From Caprimulgus europaeus (taxonomy: Eukaryota > Chordata > Aves > Caprimulgiformes > Caprimulgidae), in NCBI GenBank assembly GCA_907165065.1, contig OU015524.1, positions 37,825,295 through 37,889,294 of the forward strand: DNA of 64,000 bases. Direction: 5' to 3'. The notes under the pieces are model-generated. The model saw only the letters and a list, made by a program, of their open reading frames with translations, did no database searches and was not told the origin of the DNA. Of the stretch, positions 12,201 to 24,051 are shown one piece after another (position 1 is the first letter of the stretch; every line of letters starts with the position of its first letter). The position numbers were made by a program, and so were the translations under genes.

Positions 12201-12639
12201 ATGCCCTCCAGAGACATGATTTGCAAGTTCAGCTGTTAATCTAATTGAAGTGCAAACACTACTATGATTACTTATCCGAATGTTATATAGTCTTAACAGG
12301 TCACTGCTGCCCTTTGGACATCTTAGAGTCTTCACTGTTTACCTTTAAGCAGATATGAGGGGAGAGGGTAGAACGAGGACTATCAGTACCACCTCCTTTA
12401 GAAAAACAAAATCTATCTCCACTTATATATCCAACCCCTGGTAAGTTTTACTGTAAAAAAAAAAATAAATATGGGGAAATGAATATAATCTTGCTGATCA
12501 AAGACCACACAGCAAAAGGCAGGGAGTATTCTGTTCAGCATTTTTACCTTAAGTCAAATTGAAAGGATACTGAAATTTTATAAAATTTACATGCTTATAT
12601 AGCAGAAGTTTTTCAAAAGCTAAGCAATTTCTATCTCAG

Positions 12640-12968
12640 AAGAATGAATTTTATTGCTTTCTGCTCCGAGTTTCAATTTTTTGGTAATTTTGTTCCTTTA
12701 TAAGCTTTTTGAGGAGATTCCAGAGCCGTTTTTCTGCAATATATCTAAAAATTTAATCAATACTTGGATTCATACTTCCTATTTAGGTTTTCCTATACTT
12801 AACTGAACCAGTTTGTATTTTAAACTGTTTAAACAGTCATTACTAATTTTTTTTTTAAACCCAGCGCAAGTAAGCTTTAAGTATAAAAACATCAGTTCCC
12901 TACAGTAAGCCAGCACGATTGTGGCACTGGCAAAATGTTCCACCAGGTGTGAGAGCGCCTCAGTGTCC
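12640..12968 (-). other. Possible 3' UTR with AATAAA (12650-12655)
   Basis: This follows the stop codon of the candidate terminal exon on the minus strand. The first 80 or so bases are CpG-bearing and GC-richer than the surroundings; the rest is AT-rich. A canonical AATAAA sits at 12650-12655, about 315 bases after the stop, a normal distance for a vertebrate 3' UTR. I see no clear GU-rich downstream element, so the polyadenylation site is a weak call. Confidence 0.2.
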
Positions 12969-13052
12969 TTAGCCAGGCAGACACCTCCGTAGCACCATGC
13001 CAGCACTCCAGAAACACAGTGCCTTGCCTTTACGTGAACGAGTTAGGCAACA
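12969..13052 (-). CDS. Candidate terminal coding exon (exon C), MEI4-like
   Basis: The minus strand has a strong acceptor: a pyrimidine-rich CCCATTTATTTTGCTTGCAG ends just before 13052. Of the three frames only phase 0 stays open; it runs 27 codons to TAA at 12969-12971. Phase 0 is what the donor of the 15764-15935 exon requires. The peptide contains FWSAGMVL, whose W-x-x-G-hydrophobic-hydrophobic-L spacing resembles YLWRVGILL near the end of MEI4 as I recall it; in both, the protein ends within about 16 residues of that tryptophan. Against it: some 20 residues expected between the two blocks are absent, and a 27-codon open frame can occur by chance. The local CpG density is unusual for this window. 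Confidence 0.22.
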   Translation of the reverse strand, partial: CCLTRSRKGKALCFWSAGMVLRRCLPG

Positions 13053-15763
13053 CTGCAAGCAAAATAAATGGGCTCTAAAAGAAGTTACATCTAACCCGTG
13101 AGGAGTGGAAGGATTGGACTTGATTTTTGATCTCTATGGAAAAAAGAAGAAAATAAGAAATGGAGAAGTTTTATTCCCCCAAAAAACACTTGCTGGGATG
13201 TAAGCTGGATCAGAGCTACTGAACTCAAAGACCTATTCCACAGTCTGACCCTTTAAAGTTTTTTTTCTGCATAATTTTCAGATTTTTACACTTCATGTGT
13301 CCTATTGAATAACATCACAGCACAGTAAGGTATATTGCAGTTATCAATATAGAACCATATCTGCTGCAGGTAGTCACCTCATATAAATATTAGTGTTAAA
13401 TTTAACACACAGTTTAAGACTGATTCTAATACAGAATAAGAAATTTTTAGAAAAGCTAATCAAGGCCCTGATTTCACCCTCTTTTGAAAGTTTCCAGAAA
13501 ACAAACAAATAAATATCACCTACCTCCCCCGCCCCCTCAAAAAAACCCCTACACACCACACAGAAGACAGAGTGGCAGGATGCCTTGCAGATTTACTAAA
13601 TACATTCTCCTCTTTAATAGCGACAGGATAATACCAAAGAATATTTAAAAAAAAAACAAAAAACATAAACCAAAAAAAAAAATCTACCCTGTCTGGTGCT
13701 TTAGCAATCTATAGAGAACATATCTGTTTGAGAAAACAAAATTAATTTGAAAAGTCCTTTCATGGCAACGAGGAGATCTCATTTTATTTTACAGATTCCT
13801 TAAGAAAATAAATGAACAGATAAATCCATACTATACACACTTCTAAAAACTTTCATGCAGTGCAAAGCACTATTGAAGAGCACACCTTAAACACTAATGG
13901 AGGAGCTTACACCTAGTCCATTGATTAGAGCCAAGAAACTTTTACCTTTCACTCTTACATGCCTATGTGCAAATGTATTTTTTCCAATTTGCATTACGGA
14001 CAGCACTAATTCTTAAATTATAATTTTGCATGTTCCTCCCCTTTGCCCTTCCCCTATTAACCCAGTGTGCATGTATCCTACTTCTGTCCTCTGCCCCAAC
14101 TAAAAACCCACATGAGAGAGCAATAATGCAACATAATCTGAGTAACAGGGTGCGGCTTTGGGCAACAATCCCCATACTGCAACAAAATGAAAAGCAACAG
14201 CATTTACAAATGCCATTTTTCCCAGGGATGTCTTCCTGCCCTGCATGACCCACTAATTGCCTCAAGGCTCCCTCTGTTCTCCCATGAGCTGGTTCTCCTT
14301 TTGAGAGCCCTTAAGCGTTGAATCACAGCAATTTTCCTCCCTTCTTTTGCTGTGGGCTGAGGGAAAGGAGGGGGGAACCAGGCAAGAAGAAAAAGCCCTT
14401 CCCAAGGTGTATGGGGAGGCAGCTGAAAAAAATCACTGCCTTTCTTCTTCATTTCTTCCTAGGATATATATAGCACCCATTTCTCTCTCATGCAGAGCAA
14501 ATATCATAAAACTAGAAACTAAACTAATTTTACTCTTAAATACAGGTTCTGCTATTTTGAATAATACATTTTAGATGTAAAGCAAATAATATGGTATGGC
14601 TAAGTTGACATCGGCAACAAAAGAAAGTATTAACTCCTGAAGCGTCCTGGGGGATTTCTGTTTACAAGACAGCTGACCTATTGCATTTCACTCACCCTAG
14701 AAAAAGCACAAGGTAAATGTGTTCCATAATGTTCTTTGCCTATTTACTATGGTCAGTCTAAAAGCGTGTAAACTCCCGTGTCTCAGAAGAACAATTTAAA
14801 GTCTCCAACACAAACTCTGGAGAGATTATGGACAGTCCATAAAGTGTTAATTTCTCACTTACACTATTAAATATTACTGATGGAATAAAAATATTATTAT
14901 ACCAGTTCACAGGAATTGTCAAGCTTCACTGATGAGGACAAAAGATATAACCTTTGAACATGATGGATACTATTCAATCATGGCTAATAAGTGATGCAGT
15001 AACTTCAGGTTAGTACTATCATCATTTAAGTGGAAAAAAATCCACTTAAAATTGTGTTGGCTATATTCACATCCCAGACAATTTCATTCAGGACATTGCA
15101 CCAAAGTTATAATTACTCTGAAAGCCTTGGGACTCTGAGCAGACTAACCATAAACACAGCTACAACGAAACCGCTAGTCCATGATCCACAGGAACCTGTT
15201 TAGTATTTCAAGCATTCATAACACTCAAAGTACTAACTACACTTTGAGTCACTTTTCAGCTGAGAGGACAACCTCAGGATCAAAAGGAATTAATCACTTG
15301 AAAAAGGGTTGTTCAAACAGCCAATGCTTCAGAACGTAATTTGGTGGGAAGTCCTGTTCAGGCTCTGTGTCTGCTGAAACTAATCAAGAGAATAGCCAGC
15401 TTTAGTCCTGTGTACTTGCAGACATGAATTGAGAGCTTGTTCTGCTAAGTGATGCTACTGAAATAAATTGTCTGGAAAGAAAGAAAAAAAAATGTTGATC
15501 CAAAACCCACTGGCTCTTTCCTGGTAGTCTTTCTACTGACATTAAAAGACATCAGTTCAGGCCACAGCATCATACTATTAAGTACAACTCATTAGAATCA
15601 AAATCTGATCCAAAATAGACCCGTACAGACAGGAACAACTGTTTCCTCAACAGATTACTCATTCAACTCTGTTTGAAACGTGTATTCCTTCTATGAGTTT
15701 CTGTGAACATTTATTTGGTTGGTATTTTTATTTTCTTTCAGTGTTAACCAGTATGTCACTTAC
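13053..15763. other. Non-coding, probably intronic
   Basis: AT-rich DNA between two exon candidates. It contains A-rich runs at 13641-13682 and a segment around 14820-15000 that looks conserved in composition but has no definable motif. No coding segment is recognised. Confidence 0.45.
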
Positions 15764-15935
15764 CTTATCTTTCATCTGGCACACTAACATGAAAAACAAA
15801 TAAAACATCTCCAAGCCTTCAAAGATATCTGCAAGCTCCTTTAAAACAGAATCCTGCTTACAAATGACGCGTTTCTTCCAGTGACTGCCATCTAAGCTAG
15901 AGCTGGCAAAATTATTGCCCAAATACATCAGCAGC
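15764..15935 (-). CDS. Candidate coding exon (exon B), MEI4-like
   Basis: A 172-base interval. On the minus strand it follows a moderate acceptor (GATTGCTACTTCAG, with a purine-rich stretch before it) and ends at an excellent donor, AAG|GTAAGTGA. The open frame uses one base to finish a split codon and then 57 codons, ending in phase 0. The peptide starts LLMYLGNNFASSSLDG and ends FYLFFMLVCQMKDK. The N-x-FA and FYLF blocks resemble consecutive blocks near the C-terminus of MEI4, which with REC114 and IHO1 promotes SPO11 break formation on meiotic chromosome axes. The spacing between blocks is about a dozen residues longer than in the human protein as I recall it. The interval also keeps a CGCG, uncommon in this AT-rich region. 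Alternative: a pseudo-exon with a chance resemblance. Confidence 0.42.
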
Positions 15936-16532
15936 CTGAAGTAGCAATCTTTTTTTCCCCTGTTTGCCTTCCTCAAGTCTTGTAAAATATTTGTTCATTG
16001 CATCTGTTCTTAGGTTATGTGACACTGTTAAGCTACTTGTTAACATTATTTTGACAGTTGATCATACATTCTTCCTTGGATTTGGTTGGTCACACTAGGG
16101 TAGCATAGTATTCCTTTGCTCTTTTGTACAGAAACTTCCATAACAGAGAACAAAGAAAACCTGGAAACCAACAGTGGTTAACAAACAGTATATTGTAATT
16201 CCCCCAGTGCCACTATAAAGACGGTTTCCAAAAACATTCACTAACAGCCTTGCTACTTGATCAGAACTTTAGAAAATGAGTGTTCAAAAATACTTCTTCC
16301 AGCTACTTATGATCTTGCACTTAAAAAAAAAAATACAGCAAATAAAAGGCAGAAGTCTTAATTGAAAACACAGGTCTGCTGTAATAGAGATTTACATTAA
16401 CTAATCTGCTCTATATGTTACATTGCAAAATGTCTAGAAGTGCAGAAAAAAATGAGAAAGTAATCTACAAGATCACTAATGTGTTTGTTAAAAGATGCTG
16501 ACTTATGTTCATATCCATCTTTTTGATTGCAG
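15936..16532. other. Non-coding, probably intronic
   Basis: AT-rich DNA with a T run near 15950-15956 and an A run at 16323-16332. Nothing else is recognised. Confidence 0.5.
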
Positions 16533-17127
16533 CGAAGGGCTGCATCAAGAGAAGCGTGGCCAGAAGGTCAAGGGAGGCGATTCTCCCCATCTACTCTACT
16601 CTACTCTCATGAGTGGAGTACTGCATCCAGTTCTGGGGCCCCCAGAACAAGAAGGACATGGACCTACTGGACTGAGTCCAGAGGAGGGCCATGAGGATGA
16701 TGAGAGGGCTGGAACACCTCTCCTATGAAGACAGGCTGAGAGAATTGGGGCTGTTCAGACAGGAGAAGGCTCCAGGGACACCTTGGAGTAGATTTCCAGT
16801 ACCCAAAGGGGGCCTGCAGGAAGGCTGGGGAGGGACTTCTATAAGGGTAAGTAGTGATAGGACAAGGGGTAATGGCTTTAAACTGGAGAAGGGTAGATTT
16901 AGATGAGATATTAGAAAGAAATTCTTGACTGTGAGGGTGGTGAGGCACTGGAACAGGTTGCCCAGGGAAGATGTGGATGCCCCCTCCCTGGAAGTGTTCA
17001 AGGCCAGGTTGGATGAAACTTTAAGCAACTTGGTTTAGTGAAAGGTGTCCCTGCTCATGGTAAGGGAATTGGAACTGGATGATCTTTAAGGTCCCTTCCA
17101 ACCTAAATCATTGTACGATTCTGTGAT
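16533..17127 (+). mobile_element. CR1 LINE 3' fragment, about 595 bp
   Basis: The plus strand matches the C-terminal part of CR1 ORF2 with several frameshifts. Recognisable pieces are MRMMRGLEHLSYEDRLREL and later DRTRGNGFKLEKGRFR, followed by a 3' UTR ending CATTGTACGATTCTGTGATAA. It differs from the 2172-5232 subfamily in the 3' UTR (GGTTTAGTGAAAGGTGTCCC). A local CTACT expansion occurs at about 16591-16607. It lies inside the supposed intron between exon candidates A and B, opposite in strand to them. Confidence 0.92.
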
Positions 17128-20100
17128 AACTGTGTAAGAAAAGAAACAATCAGGACGAAGAAAGTAGGCTGTATTTTTCTGGTCCTATACATCATCTTCT
17201 CCAGCTCTTCAGCACATTCAGCACAGATCTGCATGTTCCCCAAGGAGCTTGTCATTTATCTAATAAAAGGTGAGATTCTCAACATCTATGGAGCTGACTG
17301 GGCCAATGCTTCATAAAAAGCCTCACCGAAGTGAACATGGCTATTTGCACAAGACAGTGCCCAGCAAGAGTCCGGCATTAAAGCATTGCCTTTGGTCAAC
17401 AACTTCCCCCAGTCAACTCTACTCACTGGCACGTGAGCATATTCTCACAGTGAAAGCTCTCTTCCAAAGCACTGGGGTTTTGCGGGTTTTGTGGCTTGTT
17501 TTTTGGTTGTTTTTAAAACTCCTGAAAGGGGCAAGTTCTCTAAGGTTTAGTGGGTTTAGCTGAACTGCATACTGGACAGTACAAATCATTCAAGGATGCA
17601 TTCTGTTCAAAGGTGACAGATTGCAGTCAGTACAAAGGGCACAGAATGCCCAGGAGGTTCATTTGGCAATAACAGTGGTGCATGACATTGTTCAGTAAAA
17701 TACATTTTTTCAATTAAAATGTTATCTACTGGAGGTTTATTTAAATTACACCAAACAATTTAAAAATCCACAGCTCAGTGATATATCAGGGAATACACGC
17801 TCTGTTATTTGCAAGCCATTAACATCATCCGTCTGGATGCTTCCTTCCATTTTCTGCCATAAGTGTGAAGCAAAGTCACTGCAGGCAGGGGAATTATCCC
17901 AGTTCTGTACTGCTGAAATTGAGATCAGGATTCAACTCATTATTTGTCATTAGCAAAGAGGGCAACCCATGCTTTTTCAAAATAATAAACAGTGACAAGC
18001 ACAGTGCTCCATAACACATCTATTTTTATTTTAGAAGGTTTATCTATGGCTGAAGAGCTTGAAGAAAATTAAGCTTCATCAAAAATCCTATTCATGCTTT
18101 CCAAACTGGAATGAATAGACTGCCATTTTACTTATGCAGCTCTTTCAATGCTGTACTTATGGAACACTGGTTTTCTACTGGTTTTCTGATGTGTTTCTTC
18201 CAGTGTGGGCTACTGATTGCATGCTGCAGTTAAAGCCTCTTCATCTTGAAGAAAACTTATTACTAATGCATTGTAGGATGCTGGACCTACTGTTGAGCAT
18301 CCAGTAGCTATAGTGGTTCATCAAACTGAAACTAGGAACACACAGCAGGTGGGACATCTACTTGGAAAGCTACAATAGCATCAGTCAAAGACACACACAC
18401 AAATTATAATAATGACTCATTATAAACTCTTTGTGCCTCTAGAAGAATGCACATATCACAGCTTGCCGTCTTGTTATCATCAAGAATGTAAAAATGCTGC
18501 TTAAAAGTGGGTGAAATCTATGTTCATATAAACATTCATATTTATAGGAAAGGAAGAAAGTGACAATTAAACTATATCAAAGTAGAGGAAAAACACACAA
18601 TACTGATGAAAGAGAAAAGCCTTTTGGAACTATGCACGTAGCTCTTTCCAAAAATTAAAATAAATAAATAAAAGCAGCTCTGTTTTTAGAGCAAATATGC
18701 AAGCATGGAAATGCATTTGTTTTAAAGGGAAGGGCAATTATACAATATTCAGTGGCCTTAGGAAAACTATGGAGTCTTTCATATTATGTACTTTTTATAT
18801 AACTAAAATTTTGCATCCTCTAGGTCATCATATGTTATCCAGGGTCCTTCTTACATGTTATATTAAAGTCTAAACTTAAGCCCACATAACCTGTTTCCAT
18901 TCCTGGCCTTTTTTCTTTGCCACATTTGGAAGTGCATTCTAGCATGCTCTAAGCCTTTCTGAAAGTGAGGTGAGCCACAGTCCACAACTGCAAGTAAAGG
19001 ATTTAGAACAACTTTATATTACAGAATGGATTAATGGTGAAATAGCAACTTTGATAAACACTTAAAGGATAGAAGGTTCAATACTTAATAAAAAGTTGAA
19101 AGACTCTTTTATTGACTGGAGGTCAGACAGGCAGAGAGAGAAAATTCTGCCTTATGCATCCCTAGAACCTTTTAATTCCAGACTGAACTAAACCCAGGAA
19201 TATAGGACAACCATTAATTCAAGACCACTTTGAAAGTAGTTGGCAAGCATATACCCTTGTCCTTAGCCAGATCTTTCCACTCTCACAATGGAGAGAGTTA
19301 AATTCCAGCAACACACATTCTGCAGGTTTATTCAAAATGTACATTTTGCTGGGGACTACAACTTTGCAAGGAACTGGTTTCTCAGACATACTGAACAAAA
19401 AAAGCGGATAACAACAAGTAATTAACCTAAAATTGTCTTATTTGAGGCAACTTACACAAAACACTGAGTTTTGGAAGAGAAGTGCTAGTCTTCAAGGCAT
19501 CATTTACAAAACAAAGTTTTAGCAGAAGTCTATCCTATCTGACACTGCCCCTCACTGAGAAGGTAATGTCAAAGGGTATCCATCTCTGCTGCAGATATCC
19601 TATTAGTAACAGAAACATTTACAGGAGCAGAGACGCATAATCAAATATCTTGATTGCTCTAGTCCATTGCAGCATCACTAACAGGTGGTAGTGCAGAGAA
19701 CCTACTTTCCAAAATAATCCTTACACATAATGTTGTGATACTTTCTTGAAAAAGAACATTTGTTTGCAAATTCTTACAGATGAATGGTGGAGTGAAGCAG
19801 GATCTCCCACACTCCCAGCAAGTTCTCCACACAGCAGAGCAAGTATGAGGATCTCGAAACTGCTGCCTGCTGCACTGGTAGATATAAACGAACAAGTGCC
19901 CCAGGACAGAGGTAGTTACAAGCTATCAAAAGAGTGAAATAGCATAGATATTTTTTATTAATACTAATGAATAACTGAGACAGGCAAAAATAGCACCCCT
20001 ACAACGGGCTTGTCTATGGTTAGCATCATGGAAACACCTTTTGGCATCCTAACAAAGGCCATTTACCAGTATGCAGCATAAACCAGTGCTTACAGCTTTC

Positions 20101-20744
20101 ACAGCTACTTTGTGCTGGTAAGTGCCTGTCCCCAGCAGAGCTGTCTGCATGCTATCACGAACACAGTCAGCACAGCAAAATCACTGTACACACAATGTTA
20201 AGCCCACTGTCACCTCAAGGGTGACTTTTGGCAAACACTCCCTTTTATATTAATCCAACTTTTCCTTCAAACAAAGTTGTGATCCATTTGTTCACTGGCT
20301 TTTCCCAGCTAAATTCCTCTGAATAAACTATGCACCAAATAAGAAGTGACAATGAGCAGACATCAAAAGTGATTTAGTTCTCCAGACCAGTTAACTATTG
20401 AGCAGCGGGTACAGCAAAGGAGATGCATGGATGCCTATGCAGCAAAGTTTGTGCTTTTAAGAAAATGTTCCATGCAAGTGAACCTTGCAAAATAAAAAAG
20501 GTTTAAAAAAAGAGAGGGGAAAGGAGGAGGAAAAAAAGGGGTGTTCTGTTGCTTTCTTAGGAGAGGAAGAGAGAGGTTATGGAAACTAAGTAGGAGCGAA
20601 TAACAGGCAATGAAAAGATACCAAAAAAGAAACCAATCCAAAAAGAAAAAATACATTAATCTGGAGATGCCTGGACACTGAAAAGGAAGTATACAAACCA
20701 GAAAAAGTGCAAATAGTGATTTACCAGCTATACCTCTGCACCAA
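17128..20744. other. Unique AT-rich DNA, probably intronic
   Basis: No repeat family or exon is recognised. It includes short ACAC and TAAA runs (for example near 18391-18400 and 18657-18672). Confidence 0.5.
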
Positions 20745-21485
20745 ATTGGTGAAGGAGGCTAACGGCACCAAGGACCAGCTACTAACCACCAATCTCCAGA
20801 CACTGCCGAGGCCCATTCCTCTCATTCTGAAGAGCTGTGATGGCACTGTGGAGGCTGGTGGCTCCCTGAGGCCATGGTGCTAGAGCCAGGACCAGTCTTC
20901 ACTGTCCCAGCCAGCGGGACAACAGGGCAGCCCCAGGCATCAGGCACCTCCGTGGGGCCAGGCCAGGACATGGGCCCAACAACGGGCCCAGCTCAGTGGA
21001 GCCCATGGCCAGGCAGGGCAGGGCTGTGAGGGGACTGGAGACCAGCTCTGCTGTGGGGCAGGGGCTGACAGGGGCCCTGAGCAGGGTGGAAGAGGCCCCA
21101 GAGCCCTGACAAGAAGTTGTATTAGTGACAGTAAAGAAAGCACTCGGGACAAGGCCTGGCTGCTCCAGGAGTCTGCCGAGACACATGTGACTGTTTAAAG
21201 GAAAGCTCCCAGCCCAGCTTGTGCTGGGGTCTGCGCTGCCCTGGATGGTCTCCCAGTGCCACACAACGTCACTTACAGCCACCCGCAGCCCACAGAGGCT
21301 GTGCCCACCAACGGCAGCGGATCTGGGTGATAAAACACTCGTGCCATGTACTCAGCTCAGGCTCCAGAGGGACTCCTAGGACTGAATGCCCATGGGCACC
21401 ACAGGGGCTGTCCCAGCACACAGCTTGCAGAGCTTCCTCCCAGAGATACCTGGCTTGTTGAGCTGGCAACAAGGTGAGGACGTGC
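20745..21485. other. GC-rich block of unknown origin
   Basis: About 740 bases are clearly richer in G and C than anything else in the window and end abruptly on both sides in AT-rich DNA. Open frames of up to 127 codons exist here on both strands, but they are low-complexity Ser/Pro/Leu/Ala sequences expected from GC-rich DNA and have no domain. It contains GGGCCC inverted copies at 20972-20977 and 20984-20989. It could be an unclassified repeat, an old LTR, or a small CpG-poor island; I cannot decide. Confidence 0.4.
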
Positions 21486-21523
21486 ACCAAGGCAACATAA
21501 GCAGGGCTGGCAAAAGACTTGCT

Positions 21524-21545
21524 TATATATATATATATATATATA
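21524..21545. repeat. (TA)11 microsatellite
   Basis: Eleven perfect TA units, just beyond the GC-rich block. Confidence 0.95.
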
Positions 21546-22386
21546 GCTACAGCCTATTCAAAGAGAATATTATTCGAGCCCACAAATTCACCAGAAGCTG
21601 TGGATATCAAACAGCATTGAATCCAGGCCTTTGAAAGGAGGCACATAAAACTCCTTTCAGCATTACTCCATCACACTGACATCGCCTCCATTCTCCATAA
21701 CAAGGAGGCAGTTTAAACTCTTATCTCCTCCTTTAGTTCTTAATTTCATTCTCTGGAGGTCAAGATGAAACCCAGGGACCCACATCTCCCTAGAAGGAAA
21801 TGATACTTTTCTTTATGGAAACATATTTCCCGATTTACTCCACAAACTCCAATCATCTTTCTCTTCTGTCCCCCAAAAAATATGTCATTTCTCCCTGGCA
21901 GTTCATTATTTTTACACATACACAGGATCTACTTCAGACAGCAGTAATTGCTTTTCACTTTAATCTCACTGCATTTAACAGGAGATAGTGGGGGTTTTTT
22001 ATTGGCAGCTTGACTGACTGCTACTGCACCCAGAAAGACCAACCAAGACCACCAAAAGTGGAATCTCGAGGTTACAAAACTAGCAGTAAGTCCTCACAGG
22101 TTGGTTATCTCCTAATTCACAATATTTTTCTTATCTCTCTTGACACTATCAGTAGCCTAAATCCCACTACAGGGAACAATTACTGTTATTCAAAGTAATA
22201 CTGTTTCATGGGGAAAATATAAACTTAACTGAAACCTAGACAATATGCTTTGCTCTTATGCAAATGTGTCTGGAATAAGACAAGGAAAGACAACAAAATC
22301 AATGGCAACAAATGGGTAAAGTCATAACAGTTTGAAAAATTCCCCATGACACATCTGCTGTTTTTTAAATGAGACAATCTGCTCAC
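21546..22386. other. Non-coding, probably intronic
   Basis: AT-rich unique sequence without a recognisable feature. Confidence 0.5.
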
Positions 22387-22516
22387 TGCAGGAGCTGCTT
22401 CCTCAAATCCAAGTTTTCTCTTCTATTTCCAACCACTTCCAGCATTACTAAAGCTTTGTTCATTTCCTTTCTTCTGGCCCTTCTTGTTCTCTTTTTATAA
22501 GAGGCATTTCTGTAGC
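22387..22516 (-). CDS. Candidate coding exon (exon A), MEI4-like
   Basis: A 130-base interval. On the minus strand a ten-T polypyrimidine tract and TTCTAG form a strong acceptor; the 3' edge is CTCCTGCA|GTGAGC. The frame takes two bases to finish a codon, has 42 codons, and leaves two bases (CA), exactly what exon B at 15935-15764 needs to complete a CAG codon. The peptide is strongly basic in its first half (KKRTRRARRKEMNKALVML) and ends ENLDLRKQLLQ. Joined to exon B it gives LRK-x4-LL-x4-N-x-FA, resembling MEI4 as I recall it. The basic, purine-rich first half has no clear counterpart there, which lowers confidence. If the donor is not used, the frame stops at TGA three bases on. Confidence 0.38.
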
Positions 22517-23289
22517 CTAGAACAAAAAAAAAACCAAACTGTGAAATGTCCAAAGACATTTTCCATAAAGTATTAAAAACAAACTTTTGTGATAACAGCA
22601 ACAGTTAATACAGTCACAATCAAAATTGTGTTCAGTAAGTAGTAGAATTTCACAGCCCCATAAAACCAGATACAAGTGTGAGCTCTCTCAAGTGAGTCTT
22701 CTTATTTTTCTTCACATTCTTTTTTTCCACCTTTTATTGTTTCCAGATACCATCTTCTTTGTTGACTTCCAGCAGCACTCGACAGTAATGTGAAATTACT
22801 GTGATGCTGCCATGCATTAACAAAGTCAGTCCAAATCACCTTCTCCTGAAAAGCTGACCACAGAAGCATTTTCTCCTGTGATATAAAAGTATTATTTGTT
22901 ACTCTCCCAAATAGTCAGTTAATCAGGTTCCTTCCTGTTAGAGAAGAATTTCTAGAGAGAAGAGAAACAATTTTAGCAGGACAGCACAAAGTATACATTC
23001 ATATAATGTACACAGGTTGCTCCTGTCATTCTTGTCATTTTATTTCTTCTGTGGGATCATTTTATTTTTTCAATAGAAAATTAAGCATTTTAATAGCTTT
23101 ACTTTTTCCCATCAACAGGAAAACTGTTACTGCTTAGGGTTATTTACAAAGATGCTGTCTTTAAATAATACTGAGGGGAAAAAAGTTTTAAATGGATCAA
23201 GGTATCGGAAATTCATGGCTTGGACTAGGTAGTTCTTTTCTCCCTTACCAGTCCCAACTTATCACTCAGTATGCCTGGAGAGGCATATT
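22517..23289. other. Unique AT-rich non-coding DNA
   Basis: No repeat, exon or RNA gene is recognised. Confidence 0.5.
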
Positions 23290-23566
<277 letters not shown>

Positions 23567-23987
23567 ATATATACTTCAAAACCACTTTTGAATCAGACTG
23601 GATACATCCTATGACCTGGAAGGCTGCTGGAAACTGCAAACTAAACTGCTAATGTAGGTGTATTCTGAGTCAGTATTTGTGTACTTTGAAACATGGCTTT
23701 GGGCTCATTGGCACATTCAGTCTGTGCCCTGCCATCCGAGCAATTACAATCCCTTTGATAAGCTGCACACACTCTGTATCAACCCCACATTTTTTACTTT
23801 CATTGCTTACGTTGCAGTGCCTTGTATTAGCACAAGTGAGGCGTATGCAATGTTTCAAATGAAGGCCCAGCAACAGCTACACCATCAGCTCTGCTACCCT
23901 TGATGGAAATGCCTTGCCTGGTACTTCTGCAGTTGCATCTGACACCTTCATGCTTATAGATGGATGTATCTCTTTCTTGCTCCACAG

Positions 23988-24051
23988 ATGACTGATTTAA
24001 GAGACAAACAGCAATGGGACAATGTTGAGGATGAAGAGAAAAGCTGTTGGC
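23988..24051 (+). other. Exon-like interval, 64 bp
   Basis: A pyrimidine-rich acceptor (TCTCTTTCTTGCTCCACAG) precedes ATG, and 64 bases later there is a consensus donor GGC|GTGAGT. The frame is open throughout and charged (MTDLRDKQQWDNVEDEEKSC). No family is recognised. It is on the opposite strand to the MEI4-like exons, so it would belong to another transcript or be a pseudo-exon. Confidence 0.2.

Larger units (their letters stand above)
9035..12639. other. Unique AT-rich DNA with a conserved-looking block
   Basis: No gene is recognised. Visible items are a 22-base tandem duplication at 10208-10251, an A-rich run near 11250-11276, and a block at about 11980-12200 rich in ATTA-type homeodomain cores with an RFX half-site. 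Confidence 0.5.

Noticed and set aside
14204..14452. Minus-strand frame with FFQL
   Set aside because: The FQL comes from a TTTTTTTCAGCTG splice-like tract; the rest is proline-rich without homology.
20899..21282. 127-codon minus-strand frame, among the longest non-CR1 frames
   Set aside because: It lies in the GC-rich block where long frames are expected by composition; low complexity, no domain, no splice context.
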